64,000 bases of DNA from Coleofasciculus sp. FACHB-T130 (GCF_014695375.1 NZ_JACJOG010000015.1:49756-113755), one strand, 5' to 3'. Positions 9,409 to 19,424 are shown, counted from the first letter of the stretch. Notes: generated from the letters alone by a model not told the origin. Program-made: numbers and translations.

Positions 9409-10152
9409 TTATTTTTTGATGACAAAAGCTTGACCACTTGGAACATTAATAATCTTTTCTGCCTTATTTTCCATTAACTCATCAAACGCTTTTTTTGCGC
9501 CTGGACAGGTTGTAAATCCGTAGTCATCACACAAGATTAGTCCACCAGTTACCATTTTAGGGTAGAAAAAACAAAGGGAATCAAAGGTAGGTTGATAAAG
9601 GTCAACATCTATATGAACAAAACAAAATTTTTTACTTGAGACATTATTAAATGTTTCTGGTATCCATCCTTTATAGATTTCTATTTTATCTTTATACTCG
9701 GCAAGATTTCTTTTAGCTATATCTTCAGTGGCTTTCAAATCACCTGCCTGCCAATACACTCCATCTATCTCCAAAGGTGAAGATAAGCCTTCAAACGAGT
9801 CAAAAGCATGATGTACCTTGTCAGTATTTTTAAATTTATTACAAATTAGCCAAGATGAAGCACCGTTAAAGACACCACACTCAGCCGTGTCACCCGGCAA
9901 TTCATCAACAAGCGATAACAAAGATGTAATAAAAAATTTTCTGTCAGCAGAACGGTAGCTTTTTCCTACATATTTTTCGTAAAAATCGAAAAAATCTTTA
10001 TTTTCAAGCCATATCTTTCCATACTCACTGAAAGTAAATTTTGGATACCATAAAGATGCTATTTTCTCACCGAGAACAAAGCTAGCATACTTACTTTCTT
10101 GCTTAGAAAAAAACTTTTTGTATAAGAGGCGAAAAAGGGTTATTAACTTCAT
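9409..10152 (-). CDS. TylF/MycF-like O-methyltransferase
   Basis: 247 residues. The segment GDTAECGVFNGASSWLICN is the SAM-binding loop of the TylF/MycF (macrocin-type) family, and CFVHIDVDLYQPTFDSLCFF followed by GLILCDDYGF supplies the metal-binding acidic residues that family uses. MycF and relatives are metal-dependent sugar O-methyltransferases, so this enzyme probably methylates a hydroxyl on a glycan sugar. The stop of the flippase gene overlaps its start by 4 bp, making it the second gene in the operon. Length and motif order are normal. Confidence 0.85.
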   Translation of the reverse strand: MKLITLFRLLYKKFFSKQESKYASFVLGEKIASLWYPKFTFSEYGKIWLENKDFFDFYEKYVGKSYRSADRKFFITSLLSLVDELPGDTAECGVFNGASSWLICNKFKNTDKVHHAFDSFEGLSSPLEIDGVYWQAGDLKATEDIAKRNLAEYKDKIEIYKGWIPETFNNVSSKKFCFVHIDVDLYQPTFDSLCFFYPKMVTGGLILCDDYGFTTCPGAKKAFDELMENKAEKIINVPSGQAFVIKK

Positions 10153-11522
10153 ATAAGTTTGGGTGTAATTTTTTTCACACTCAATAAACAGTAGGTCAAG
10201 TAACCAAAGGAAAAACAGATAACAATGGAAGTAGATAAGGCAATACCTGATACGCCCATATACTTTGTAAGCAAGTAATTGAAGCTAATATTAATTATTA
10301 AATTAAACCCAGATGCCCACATTAGTATCTGATTAAGTTGAATTGACGAAATTAACCGCACAACCAAAATACCTGAAATATAAAAAGGGATTTGCAAGGC
10401 ATAAAAAGCTTGTATTTGGGCTACTAAGCGCGTAGCTTCAGGTGTAAATGAACCCCTTTGAAACAACACTTGGATAATAGGTTCAGAAAACAGAAATAAA
10501 AACCCTGTTAAGGGTACGGTCACCATAAAAATAAAAAAAAGAAAACGCTGAAGTGTATAGCGCACTCCTGTCCAATCTTTACAGGCAACCATCTTTGAAA
10601 AATATGGAATTACTGCTGTTCCCAATCCTGTAGCCATTAGCCCAATTGGAAATGCAATTACTTTATTGCCATAGTTTAAGGCGGCGACACTTCCCGGTGA
10701 CAGCATTGCTGCCATTGATTGATCCACCAGATTGGTGCTGCTCATTAAAAAAGCTCCAGCAATCATCGGTGCATACTGACCAGCTACCTGACGCAAGTGA
10801 GGATCAAATCCGTACCACCTGGGGCGCAATGAGATACCTTGCCGCTTCAGCGCCACTCCCATAACTACCATCTCCAAAACTGCACCGCACAGTAGACCAC
10901 CTGCCAAGGCAAAGATTCCCCAAGACGAACATATCAGCAGAAATATCACACTGATAACTGGGGTAATAATCGGAGAAAGTGCAGCTAAAGCGAATCGCTC
11001 ACCCGCATTCAAAAGTGCAACCCAGATAACAACCACCCCATCCAGCAGCACAACAGGCGCGATCGCCCACAGAAGACGAAACGTCAGGCCTAACTTTTCA
11101 GAGCTAAACCCCCTAGCAATCCAGGGTAGATATAGAGGCGCAGTAACTACCATCAGTATGGTAGTAATTAACAACAACCCTAAACTCCAGACAATTACCC
11201 CGGAGAAAAGCCTTTGTGCTGCCTCTACACCTTCTTTCTCCCGTACCTGAATATAGGTGGGGATGAAGGCAGCATTAAAAGAGCCAGCTACCACATTGAT
11301 GATAAAAGAAGGAACGAGCAAGGCAATTAAAAATGCATCGAGTTCGTCCCCAGTGCCAAATTTCCAAGCAACTACCAATTCCTTTCCCGCAGCTGCTACT
11401 TTTACCAACGCTGTCATCAGAGCAACTGTAACAGCTGCACCAAAGATTTGGCGGTTGGTCGAGCCACTAGTCAGCTTTTTCCAAGAATGGAGCAGCTTTT
11501 GTGCTGCTAGAGTTTGTTTCAC
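10149..11522 (-). CDS. MurJ/MviN-type lipid-linked oligosaccharide flippase
   Basis: 457 residues with about 12-14 membrane helices. The N-terminal region IFGAAVTVALMTALVKVAAA and FGTGDELDAFLIALLVPSFI match the start of the MurJ/MviN branch of the MOP flippase superfamily, including the D-AFL segment of helix 2. GSVAALNYGNKVIAFPIGLM resembles the MurJ central segment. Because it heads an exopolysaccharide operon, its probable job is to move the undecaprenyl-linked repeat across the inner membrane (a Wzx role) rather than lipid II, but this is inference. It is the promoter-proximal gene of the minus-strand operon; 124 bp separate it from the next gene upstream. Confidence 0.87.
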   Translation of the reverse strand: MKQTLAAQKLLHSWKKLTSGSTNRQIFGAAVTVALMTALVKVAAAGKELVVAWKFGTGDELDAFLIALLVPSFIINVVAGSFNAAFIPTYIQVREKEGVEAAQRLFSGVIVWSLGLLLITTILMVVTAPLYLPWIARGFSSEKLGLTFRLLWAIAPVVLLDGVVVIWVALLNAGERFALAALSPIITPVISVIFLLICSSWGIFALAGGLLCGAVLEMVVMGVALKRQGISLRPRWYGFDPHLRQVAGQYAPMIAGAFLMSSTNLVDQSMAAMLSPGSVAALNYGNKVIAFPIGLMATGLGTAVIPYFSKMVACKDWTGVRYTLQRFLFFIFMVTVPLTGFLFLFSEPIIQVLFQRGSFTPEATRLVAQIQAFYALQIPFYISGILVVRLISSIQLNQILMWASGFNLIINISFNYLLTKYMGVSGIALSTSIVICFSFGYLTYCLLSVKKITPKLI

Positions 11523-11646
11523 CTACACTTAGCTCAAGTTTTCAGCTCGCTGAGCGATTTCATCCCAAACTCCCTCATAGGGACTGATAGTAGCAGCGCT
11601 CAACCCCATAGATCCTCATTAATTGACATCAAATTTGGAAGTACCA

Positions 11647-12210
11647 TTAACCTGCTCCAAAAGCCGCATTCAACAATGCAGCCAGGACAGATTGAATCGC
11701 TAGCAGCTCATCGGGAGGCTCGCTCAAAAATACGCCGCTACTGGAGTTGATGAGAGCATTATATGCTTCCACTGCCGCCGCCAGCCGAACCGCATCGACC
11801 CTACCATTTGCGGTTAGCCCTTGCAAGTTGGCAACCACGTTACGAGCCAGGGTTGGATTAATGCCTTCAGTAGCATTCACCAGACCGCTTTCTAGCTGGC
11901 TCGCGCTAGCAGCAACATTTCCAGTCCCTGTCAAAACGTTCCCTAAGCTATTATTGGCAGTCTGGGAGTTGACTGAGGCTGCTGCCTGGTTGACAGCAGA
12001 CGCGATCGCCTCCGTTCTGAAGGCGAGTCTTCCCCGCCCACCTCTATCGGGTATGAAGGCTCCGTTGACAACGTCGCTAGTCGTCATAACCGGCCCTGTG
12101 ACATCTGAATTGAAGCCTGGAGTCTGGGCAAGCGCTGTTTCCGAAAGCAGAAGAGAAGAACCCAAAGCTAAACCCAGACCGAGATTTACAGAAAGACGTT
12201 TGATATTCAT
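11647..12210 (-). CDS. Secreted protein of unknown function
   Basis: 187 residues from the ATG at 12210; a longer frame exists, but the chosen start gives a clean signal peptide: MNIKRLSVNLGLGLALGSSL, then a cleavage site after ALA (ETALAQTPGF). The mature protein is Ala/Asn-rich, predicted helical, contains many small residues (VNQAAASVNSQTANNSLGNV) and has no recognised domain. It lies 25 bp downstream of the SLH-barrel gene on the same strand, so the two are probably cotranscribed and act in the envelope. No function can be assigned. Confidence 0.65.
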   Translation of the reverse strand: MNIKRLSVNLGLGLALGSSLLLSETALAQTPGFNSDVTGPVMTTSDVVNGAFIPDRGGRGRLAFRTEAIASAVNQAAASVNSQTANNSLGNVLTGTGNVAASASQLESGLVNATEGINPTLARNVVANLQGLTANGRVDAVRLAAAVEAYNALINSSSGVFLSEPPDELLAIQSVLAALLNAAFGAG

Positions 12211-12235
12211 GGCTTTTGTTTTGCGAGCAAAGAAC

Positions 12236-13981
12236 TTAGAAAGTAATGCCGTAACCGACGCCCAGGATAAAACGCGCCCCATCACCAGCATTTCCGGTTA
12301 CATCAGCAAGCGCTGGAGTGATGATCAGCGGTATATTCTCGAATGGAGCGATCGAAGCACCCACATTCAAATCTTGACCGCTCCATTCGGCAATGACCGA
12401 TATTGGTTGAGCTACGCGCACGCCAATACTGCCAAACGGATTGACCGAGTCTCTGCCAGCCTCAATATCAGGTACTGAACGAAAGCGACCGCCACCCAGA
12501 CCTACAGAAGCAGTAACTGAGGGGGAGAAGCCTGCCGTTGTCCGAGATCCTAGCGGAAAAACTTTACTAACGACACCGTAAACGGTGCTGTACCCTGGAT
12601 CGGGTTCTCCAAACGTCTCGATATTTTCCACCCCAACCGCAACGGCTAGGTCATTAGCAAACTGACGGTGAATCTTGAAGCTAATCCCACCATCTTCAAA
12701 GCTATCATCGCCGAAGAGGTCATAAATTGAGATAACGCCTTCTACACCCACTGCTCTTCGAGCATCGCCCAGACCAATACCTGCTGCAATTACCCCGTCT
12801 GCCTTATTGGTGTTGCGGGTTCTTTCTTGGAAGCCCCCTCCGATAAAAGCCTGACCCCGATCGGCTCCGAAAGCCGTGGGTGTTGTAATACTAGAGTTTC
12901 CGCCAATTAACCGCCGCAGCTGTTCTACTATTGGGGGTGCCGGAAGCCGATACTGTTGGCGCAAGGCTGCAACTTGTTCTGCTGTCAGGGGAGGCGGTGT
13001 TGTCGCCACGGGTTCGTAGCCAACAACGTAACGAGCAGCAACATCCGTTGCTGGAATCTGCGGCGCTTGCCCCGCATTCACTAAAGCCTGGTAAATAAAC
13101 GCTGCCACGTCAGCACGGGTGGCTAACTGATTAGGATTTAACAGCGCCACATCTGGATAGTTGACAACTAGTTGATTTTGTGCAGCGGCGGCAACACTGG
13201 TGCGGGCATAGGCAGGAATGCTCCCAGCATCCTGAAATAAACCATTTAAAATTGAGGCGGTATCTGCGGTTGGATTCAAGTTAAGTCCGCTGACCAAAGA
13301 TACCAAGACTTGGACGCGGGGGATGTTTTGATTCGGCTGGAAAACCTGGTTGGGGTATCCTTCTAAAAACCCTGTCCGATAAGCTTCCTGAATGGCTGTG
13401 TAACCCCAGTAATTGGCAGGCACATCCACAAAATCGATCGCTTGGCGAGTGGCGGGTCTTTGAAAAGCCTTCCGGATCATGGCGGCAAACTGAGCGCGTG
13501 TCACCGGCTCGTCAGGGCGGAAAGAGCCATCTGGAAAGCCTACGATCACTTCTCGCTCTGCGAGTGCTTCAATAAACGTCTGCGCCCAGCTACCTTGTAC
13601 ATCTGGGAAGGTGCTGGCTTGAGCCAGTTGAGTCGGCGTCGTGACGGCTCCAGGTTGCTGTAAACTTCTTCCTGGGGCGGCTGGATTGCTAATCGCTGGC
13701 AGCGAAGAGCTAGAACGGGTGGTGGTTGAAGGAGCAGGCGGGTTAGAACGCAGCGCGTCAGCTCCCAGCATCGTTTTTAAGAGTGCGTCACCCATTGAAC
13801 CGCTACCCTTGGCTGGTGCTGAAGCATTCCCGTTGGTAGAACTTGCCTTCGTGGTAGCCAGACTGGCAGCTGCATAGAGGATCGTACTGCCCAAAAACAT
13901 GGAACTTAGTAGGATGTGTACCCGATACCACAATTTCTTTTTGCTTGCACTGACACGGCTCCTACCTGTTGCTGGCGTCAT
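12236..13981 (-). CDS. SLH-repeat protein with C-terminal beta-barrel-like region
   Basis: 581 residues from the ATG at 13981, chosen because GAGGAGGATAAGG stands just before it. A signal-type helix (VHILLSSMFLGSTILYAAAS) is followed by a low-complexity Ser/Pro/Thr stretch. Three S-layer-homology repeats follow at roughly 128-310 (FPDVQGSWAQTFIEALAE, FVDVPANYWGYTAIQEAY, FQDAGSIPAYARTSVAAAA). Alternating, glycine-rich sequence then runs to the end and finishes in GVGYGITF, an aromatic C-terminus like that of outer-membrane barrels. SLH domains in cyanobacteria tie the outer membrane to peptidoglycan-linked polymer. Three repeats and a short (~200-residue) barrel differ from the one-SLH OprB-type porins. 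It is divergent from the export gene at 14137. Confidence 0.78.
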   Translation of the reverse strand: MTPATGRSRVSASKKKLWYRVHILLSSMFLGSTILYAAASLATTKASSTNGNASAPAKGSGSMGDALLKTMLGADALRSNPPAPSTTTRSSSSLPAISNPAAPGRSLQQPGAVTTPTQLAQASTFPDVQGSWAQTFIEALAEREVIVGFPDGSFRPDEPVTRAQFAAMIRKAFQRPATRQAIDFVDVPANYWGYTAIQEAYRTGFLEGYPNQVFQPNQNIPRVQVLVSLVSGLNLNPTADTASILNGLFQDAGSIPAYARTSVAAAAQNQLVVNYPDVALLNPNQLATRADVAAFIYQALVNAGQAPQIPATDVAARYVVGYEPVATTPPPLTAEQVAALRQQYRLPAPPIVEQLRRLIGGNSSITTPTAFGADRGQAFIGGGFQERTRNTNKADGVIAAGIGLGDARRAVGVEGVISIYDLFGDDSFEDGGISFKIHRQFANDLAVAVGVENIETFGEPDPGYSTVYGVVSKVFPLGSRTTAGFSPSVTASVGLGGGRFRSVPDIEAGRDSVNPFGSIGVRVAQPISVIAEWSGQDLNVGASIAPFENIPLIITPALADVTGNAGDGARFILGVGYGITF

Positions 13982-14080
13982 AACCTTATCCTCCTCATAC
14001 CCAAATATTCCTTGCCACCTCAAAGGTACACGAGTTTGGGAAAATTACGTTGGTGATTAAACTTTATACTGCAACTTTTT

Positions 14081-14095
14081 ACGGATTGTATCCGT
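14081..14095. promoter_or_regulatory. Short inverted repeat in divergent promoter region
   Basis: ACGGAT-tgt-ATCCGT, a perfect 6-bp inverted repeat with a 3-nt centre, sits 41 bp before the export-protein start and about 100 bp before the SLH gene start. Its place between two divergent envelope genes makes it a candidate operator, but no regulator is identified. Confidence 0.25.
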
Positions 14096-14136
14096 CAATG
14101 GCGTGACTTTGTGTAACGAGGTTTAACAGATTTGGA

Positions 14137-15654
14137 ATGAAGAGTGCTAACTTGAGCGCCAAAAGGCATCGTGAAACAAGTTCTGATTTTTGTAATAGCG
14201 GTGCTAGTTTTCCGAAACTGGCTACCCGAACCGTTGTGGGCTTGGCGCTCCTATTTGTGGCGGCAATGACGGTTTCATCACCAGCGATCGCGCAACTCCC
14301 CGGATTGCGCCCTTCTGCTGCCCCAGCGGGAACATCTACCAGACGTGGATCGGAGGCCCCATATACTTTAGGCGCAGGCGATCGCGTCCGGCTGGATATT
14401 TTTGAGGTTCCTGAATACAGCGGAGAGTACCAGGTGCTAATCGATGGTACGCTCAACCTGCCAATCATTGGCAGCGTACCCGTTCGGGGATTGAGCCTCG
14501 AAAGAGCAACCGATGAAATTTCTAGCAGATACGGTCGCTACATCCGACGCCCCCTGCTGACCATTACTCTGCTGGCACCCCGTCCCGTCAAAATCGCAGT
14601 GGCTGGGGAAGTCAATCGTCCGGGTTCCTATACCGTTAACCTAACCGAAGGCAATCAATTTCCCACCGTCACGCAAGCACTGCAATTGGCTGGGGGCATT
14701 ACTCAAGCCGCCAATATCCGCCAAGTAGAACTGCGACGCATTTCACCCGGTTCATCGGGAGTCATCGCTGTCAATCTCTGGGAATTACTCAACAACGGTG
14801 ATTTGAGTCAAGATCTCACTTTGCGAGATGGAGACTCGCTGTTTATCCCCACCAGCCCCCAAATCAACGCCGATGAATCCCGTACCTTAGCGGATGCCAG
14901 CTTTGCGCCCCAGAACACCGGGCCAATCAAGATTGTCGTAGTCGGAGAAGTATCCCGTCCAGGGCCTTATATCGTGTCACCAACCACCATCGCCACTGCG
15001 AACACTCCCCCTGAGGCGAATGCGACTGCGGCTTCTAGCAGCACTCCTGCCACCGTGACCCAAGCCATTCAAGTTGCAGGGGGAATTACCTCCCTAGCAG
15101 ATATTCGCCAGGTTCAAGTCCGCCGTTCTGCCCGTTCGGGACCCGAAAAAGTCCTCAATATCAACCTCTGGCAACTTTTACAGTCCGGGGATGTCACTCA
15201 AGATGTCATCTTGCAAGAGGGAGATACCGTGGTGGTGCCTACTGCCAGCAATATCGATCCCTCTGAGGTACCCCAAGTCGCATCGGCTAGCTTCTCTCCC
15301 AATACCATTCGGGTCAATGTGGTCGGGGAAGTTGCCAAAGCAGGGACGATTGAACTACCACCCAATACGACCTTGAATCAAGCAGTGCTAGCAGCCGGAG
15401 GATTTAACAATCGTGCCCGGAGGAGTTCGGTAGAGCTGATTCGTCTCAACGCCAATGGCACCATTTCTAAGCGGAACGTCCCGGTCAATTTTGCTCAGGG
15501 CATCAACGATCAAAACAATCCGATTCTACGCAATAACGACGTGGTGGTAGTGAACCGCTCTAACCTCGCTAATTTCTCAGACACGTTGGGGACGGTGTTG
15601 AGTCCGCTGGGAGGGGTTTTCAGCTTATTCAACTTCTTTAGAATCTTTGAGTAA
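14137..15654 (+). CDS. Polysaccharide export outer-membrane protein (Wza/OPX-like)
   Basis: 505 residues. A long basic N-region precedes a signal-type helix (RTVVGLALLFVAAMTVSSPA) ending in AIA-Q at residue 52/53. The polysaccharide export domain starts at YTLGAGDRVRLDIFEVPEYS and is followed by SLBB-type segments, each opening with VAGEVNRPGSY, VVGEVSRPGPY and VVGEVAKAGTI. OPX proteins form the periplasm/outer-membrane portal for exopolysaccharide. Three SLBB units rather than the usual two match cyanobacterial homologues. The C-terminus lacks an amphipathic helix of the E. coli Wza kind, again as in cyanobacteria. It is 161 bp ahead of the BY-kinase gene, its expected partner, on the same strand. 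Confidence 0.9.
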   Translation: MKSANLSAKRHRETSSDFCNSGASFPKLATRTVVGLALLFVAAMTVSSPAIAQLPGLRPSAAPAGTSTRRGSEAPYTLGAGDRVRLDIFEVPEYSGEYQVLIDGTLNLPIIGSVPVRGLSLERATDEISSRYGRYIRRPLLTITLLAPRPVKIAVAGEVNRPGSYTVNLTEGNQFPTVTQALQLAGGITQAANIRQVELRRISPGSSGVIAVNLWELLNNGDLSQDLTLRDGDSLFIPTSPQINADESRTLADASFAPQNTGPIKIVVVGEVSRPGPYIVSPTTIATANTPPEANATAASSSTPATVTQAIQVAGGITSLADIRQVQVRRSARSGPEKVLNINLWQLLQSGDVTQDVILQEGDTVVVPTASNIDPSEVPQVASASFSPNTIRVNVVGEVAKAGTIELPPNTTLNQAVLAAGGFNNRARRSSVELIRLNANGTISKRNVPVNFAQGINDQNNPILRNNDVVVVNRSNLANFSDTLGTVLSPLGGVFSLFNFFRIFE

Positions 15655-15815
15655 AAACTTGGCTGGCTAGATCTGGAGAGCCGCAATCAAGAGCTGAGTA
15701 AAAAATTCGATCGTTTGGATGTAGCATCCTGCACTTTCATGGTACAAAATGAGGCTAGAACCAGGAATCTCCCTGGCGATCGCGTCAACCAAGCCAACAA
15801 GGTGCAGGGGTTTAG

Positions 15816-18188
15816 ATGGAAGCGGGCCAATTTTCTCAACCGTCATCGCCGAAAGGGAATGGCAAGCAATTTCAGCCATTGCCGCTAACCGACGAAACTC
15901 AGTTTCTGGAAAACAGCCAGGACGACTTGAATGTTCGTCAGCTCTTGAATGTGGTGCGTCGCCGTGCTTTGGTGATTGCGGGGGTGGCGATCGTTGTCAC
16001 GACTGGAATCGGCTTATGGACATTCAGCCAGACACCCAAGTATGAAGGAAAGTTCCAACTCCTGGTGGAACCCGTCACGGCTGAAAATAAGCTGACTAAA
16101 CTTACTCAATTGCAGGCAATCGAGCCAGCTCTCAACGACTCTAGTCTGGATTACGAAACCCAAATTAAAGTTTTACTTAGTTCTGAACGGATGGCGGCAT
16201 TCATCGCTCAGATCCAAAAGCGCTATCCCGATATCGACTATGAATCACTCATTCTTGAAAACAACCTAACAATTACCCAAATAGATAAAACAAAAATTTT
16301 AGAAGTACGTTACCGCGATACCGATCCCGACAAAATCAAGTATGTATTATTCGAGTTGGCTAAAGTTTATTTGAGGTACTCTCTTCAGGAGCGGCAAACT
16401 AACCTCAACCAGGGAATTAAGTTTGTAGACGGTCAACTTCCTGGACTTCAACAACGGGTGGACAAACTCCAGGGACAACTGCAAACGTTCCGGCAGCGTT
16501 ACAACATCCTCGATCCGGAAGAACAAGCCAAACAACTTGCCGTGCTAGCCTCAAATGTTGAGGAACAAAAACTCGATAACCAACTAAAACATAATGAAGT
16601 CCGTTCGTTGTATGCAACGTTACAAAAGCAGTTAGGATTACCCCCCAATCAAGCGATCGCTGCCGCATCTCTTTCGGAAGCACCGCGTTACCAACAGTTA
16701 CTCAACAAACTTAAGGAAGTCGAAACAAAGCTTGCCACCGAGTCAGCCCGATTTCTGGCAGAAAGTCCAACCATTCAGTCACTCAAAGAGCAGCAGCAAA
16801 ATTTGCTGCCCCTCTTGCAACAAGAAGCGGCGGCAGTACTGGGAAATAATCTATCTGGTCTCAGCGAACGGCAATATTTGTCTTCCCCCAGCACGGTACG
16901 TCTAGAGCTGATTCAGCAATTTGTGGATGCGGCAAACCAAGTCCAGGTTCTGGAAGTTCGCGGCAACGCGATCGCGCAAGCCGAAAAGCGCTTAAATCAA
17001 CAAGTTAGACTACTGCCCCTGATTGCCCGTCAGTACACAGATTTACAGCGGGAACTCAACGTCGCAACCGAGAGTTTAAACCGCTTTCTAGCCGTTCGGG
17101 AAACCCTGCAAATTGAAGCAGCACAGAAGGCTCTCCCCTGGCAGCTGATTGCCAAACCCCAAAAGCCAGAAGATCCTATCTTTCCCAAGCCAAAGCAAAA
17201 TTTGATATTAGGAGCGATCGCTGGGGTAATGTTAGGGCTGGCATCTGCCTTATTAGCAGAGCGACTCGACAATGTCTTCCACTCCCCCGAAGAACTCAAA
17301 GACAGCACCCGACTGCCCATTCTTGGCTTGATTCCCCACCACAAAGAACTCAAACTATTCAAACCCATCGCAGAACTCGCCAATTTTGCCCAGCCAAATG
17401 GCAACGGAGCCTTAGCCAAAAACCAAATCGGAGATAGCCCATCCAAAGAGCGTGCCACCACTCGCAAAGCTAGCTGGTACAATGCTTCTCCCTTCTTAGA
17501 ATCCTTCCGTTCTCTCCATACCAATATTCGTTTTCTCGGTTCTGATACCCCCATCCACTCGCTAGTGGTTAGCTCAGCGTCCCCAGGTGATGGTAAATCC
17601 ACTGTATCCGTACACCTAGCACAGGCGGCTGCGGCAATGGGACAGCGAGTTTTGCTCGTAGATGCAGATTTGCGGCGTCCTCAGGTTCATAATGTCCTCG
17701 GTTTAGAAAACCACCAGGGACTGAGCAACGTCATTGCCACAGGTCTAACTCCCAGAGAAGCCATCCAGCGCTTGCCCTCCTGGGACAATCTCTACGTGCT
17801 AACCGCTGGACAAATCCCACCAGACCCAACCAGACTGCTTTCCTCCAAGCGAATGCAGTATTTGATGGAGCAGTTGAACGCTGTTTTTGATCTAGTGATT
17901 TATGACACGCCACCGATACTAGGTCTGGCAGATGGCAGACTCCTGGCTGTCCATACCAATGGCGTGATCATGGTAGCGAGACTGGGCAAAACCGATCGCT
18001 CCATCCTGCTACAAGCGATAGATGCATTAAAAATCTCTAGTGCCCCCGTCTTGGGTATGGTTGCCAACGGTGTGAGAAGAAACGCCGGTGGATCGTACTA
18101 TTACTACGATCGCTACTACACTTCTAATCAAGAATCAGAAGTAGAGAATGCCAAGAAACTCTTGCAAAAGAAACTCGGATTGCGCTAG
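15816..18188 (+). CDS. Wzz/Wzc polysaccharide co-polymerase with BY-kinase domain
   Basis: 790 residues. The first membrane helix is near residues 50-70 (ALVIAGVAIVVTTGIGLWTF), a long coiled-coil periplasmic region spans about 150-440, and the second helix is near 465-485 (LILGAIAGVMLGLASALLAE). The cytoplasmic tyrosine kinase follows: Walker A SASPGDGKSTVS (about 587), Walker A' LLVDADLRRPQ (about 614), Walker B LVIYDTPPI (about 692) and a C-terminal tyrosine cluster SYYYYDRYY (about 760). It controls chain length and, through cycles of autophosphorylation, export with the OPX protein encoded just upstream. AGGGG lies nine bases before the chosen ATG. Confidence 0.93.
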   Translation: MEAGQFSQPSSPKGNGKQFQPLPLTDETQFLENSQDDLNVRQLLNVVRRRALVIAGVAIVVTTGIGLWTFSQTPKYEGKFQLLVEPVTAENKLTKLTQLQAIEPALNDSSLDYETQIKVLLSSERMAAFIAQIQKRYPDIDYESLILENNLTITQIDKTKILEVRYRDTDPDKIKYVLFELAKVYLRYSLQERQTNLNQGIKFVDGQLPGLQQRVDKLQGQLQTFRQRYNILDPEEQAKQLAVLASNVEEQKLDNQLKHNEVRSLYATLQKQLGLPPNQAIAAASLSEAPRYQQLLNKLKEVETKLATESARFLAESPTIQSLKEQQQNLLPLLQQEAAAVLGNNLSGLSERQYLSSPSTVRLELIQQFVDAANQVQVLEVRGNAIAQAEKRLNQQVRLLPLIARQYTDLQRELNVATESLNRFLAVRETLQIEAAQKALPWQLIAKPQKPEDPIFPKPKQNLILGAIAGVMLGLASALLAERLDNVFHSPEELKDSTRLPILGLIPHHKELKLFKPIAELANFAQPNGNGALAKNQIGDSPSKERATTRKASWYNASPFLESFRSLHTNIRFLGSDTPIHSLVVSSASPGDGKSTVSVHLAQAAAAMGQRVLLVDADLRRPQVHNVLGLENHQGLSNVIATGLTPREAIQRLPSWDNLYVLTAGQIPPDPTRLLSSKRMQYLMEQLNAVFDLVIYDTPPILGLADGRLLAVHTNGVIMVARLGKTDRSILLQAIDALKISSAPVLGMVANGVRRNAGGSYYYYDRYYTSNQESEVENAKKLLQKKLGLR

Positions 18189-18276
18189 CTCTTGGCGATT
18201 AATTGTTAGGAATTAGTCATTAGTTTTTAGTCATTTTTTTAAATCATGGATAGAACTAATGACTGATGACTAACTG
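18189..18276. repeat. AT-rich convergent spacer with AGTCATTAGTT inverted repeat
   Basis: Between the convergent BY-kinase and epimerase genes, AGTCATTAGTT (18215-18225) and its exact complement AACTAATGACT (18254-18264) form an 11-bp inverted repeat with a T-rich centre. The same motif recurs as an inverted repeat at 29945-29995. It may act as a bidirectional transcription stop or be a dispersed repeat. Confidence 0.5.
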
Positions 18277-19287
18277 CTAAGCCCCATAAAAAGAGCGATA
18301 CCACTCAACAAAACGTGGAATTCCAACTTCAATGGATGTACTAGGCTTGAAGCCAACATCTCTTTGTAAATCAGTAATATCGGCATAAGTTTCAGGAACA
18401 TCTCCCGGTTGCATTGGCAGCATATTTTTCACTGCCTTCGTACCGAGGCAATCTTCCAAAACCTCGATAAAACGCCCTAATTCAACCGGCGTATTATTGC
18501 CAATATTGTAAATTTTATAAGGTGCGGCACTCACTCCCGGATCGGAGTCAGCTCCTGCTAAATCAGGATTTGGGTGTGGAATTTTATCAGCTACTCGTAA
18601 AACTCCTTCTGCAATGTCATCAATGTATGTAAAATCGCGCCGCATTTTACCATAATTAAAAACATCAATCGGACGCCCTCCTAAAATGGCTTTGGTAAAC
18701 AAAAACATTGCCATATCTGGACGACCCCACGGCCCATATACTGTAAAAAAGCGCAAGCCAGTCGTTGGTAAACCATACAAATGACTGTAGGTATGCGCCA
18801 TCAGTTCATTTGCCTTTTTACTAGCTGCATACAAGCTGACCGGATGATCTACATTGTCATGCACCGAAAAAGGCATTTTCTTATTTGCCCCATAAACTGA
18901 ACTAGAAGAAGCAAACACCAAGTGTTCAACTTGCGAATGCCGACACCCCTCCAAGATATTCGTAAATCCCACCAGATTGCTATCAACATAAGCATGGGGA
19001 TTTTGCAGCGAGTAACGTACACCGGCCTGGGCAGCCATATGTAGTACTTGTTCAATCTGGGAATTCGCGAATAACTCAGCAATTCCTTGACGGTCAGCCA
19101 AGTCAAGTTTGTAGAATTGGAAATTATTTTTGTCCTTCAGTTGCTCCAGACGAGCTTGTTTTAAATTGACATCATAATAATCATTGAGATTATCGATGCC
19201 AATGACCTCTTCTCCTCTATCTAGCAGCAGTTTACACAAGTAAAAACCAACAAAACCAGCGGCACCAGTAACTAGAATTTTCCCCAT
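18277..19287 (-). CDS. NAD-dependent UDP-sugar epimerase, UDP-glucuronate 4-epimerase type
   Basis: 336 residues from the ATG at 19287. The frame is open 28 codons further upstream, but that extension has no family resemblance and the Rossmann motif should start at the N-terminus ([20 protein letters not shown]). The catalytic YxxxK is YAASKKANE and the SSSVYG segment precedes it. [19 protein letters not shown] after strand 2 is characteristic of UDP-glucuronate 4-epimerases, which make UDP-galacturonate. It would supply an acidic sugar to the exopolysaccharide made by the surrounding genes. No strong ribosome site is visible. It runs convergently toward the BY-kinase gene. Confidence 0.85.
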   Translation of the reverse strand: MGKILVTGAAGFVGFYLCKLLLDRGEEVIGIDNLNDYYDVNLKQARLEQLKDKNNFQFYKLDLADRQGIAELFANSQIEQVLHMAAQAGVRYSLQNPHAYVDSNLVGFTNILEGCRHSQVEHLVFASSSSVYGANKKMPFSVHDNVDHPVSLYAASKKANELMAHTYSHLYGLPTTGLRFFTVYGPWGRPDMAMFLFTKAILGGRPIDVFNYGKMRRDFTYIDDIAEGVLRVADKIPHPNPDLAGADSDPGVSAAPYKIYNIGNNTPVELGRFIEVLEDCLGTKAVKNMLPMQPGDVPETYADITDLQRDVGFKPSTSIEVGIPRFVEWYRSFYGA

Positions 19288-19424
19288 ATTTTTGTTTCTA
19301 CTAGCTGTTAGCAGGTTGGTAATTGATGTAGCGTCATTGACAAATAATGGCGATGAGCGCAACAAATCCAAAGGCGTTCAAGTCCAAAGTCTAGCCCAAT
19401 TACTCAGCCGAGTGCCATAGTTCC

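Noticed and set aside
11747..12478. 243-codon plus-strand frame across the secreted and SLH genes
   Set aside because: Antisense shadow; the minus strand carries a signal peptide, SLH repeats and good ribosome sites.
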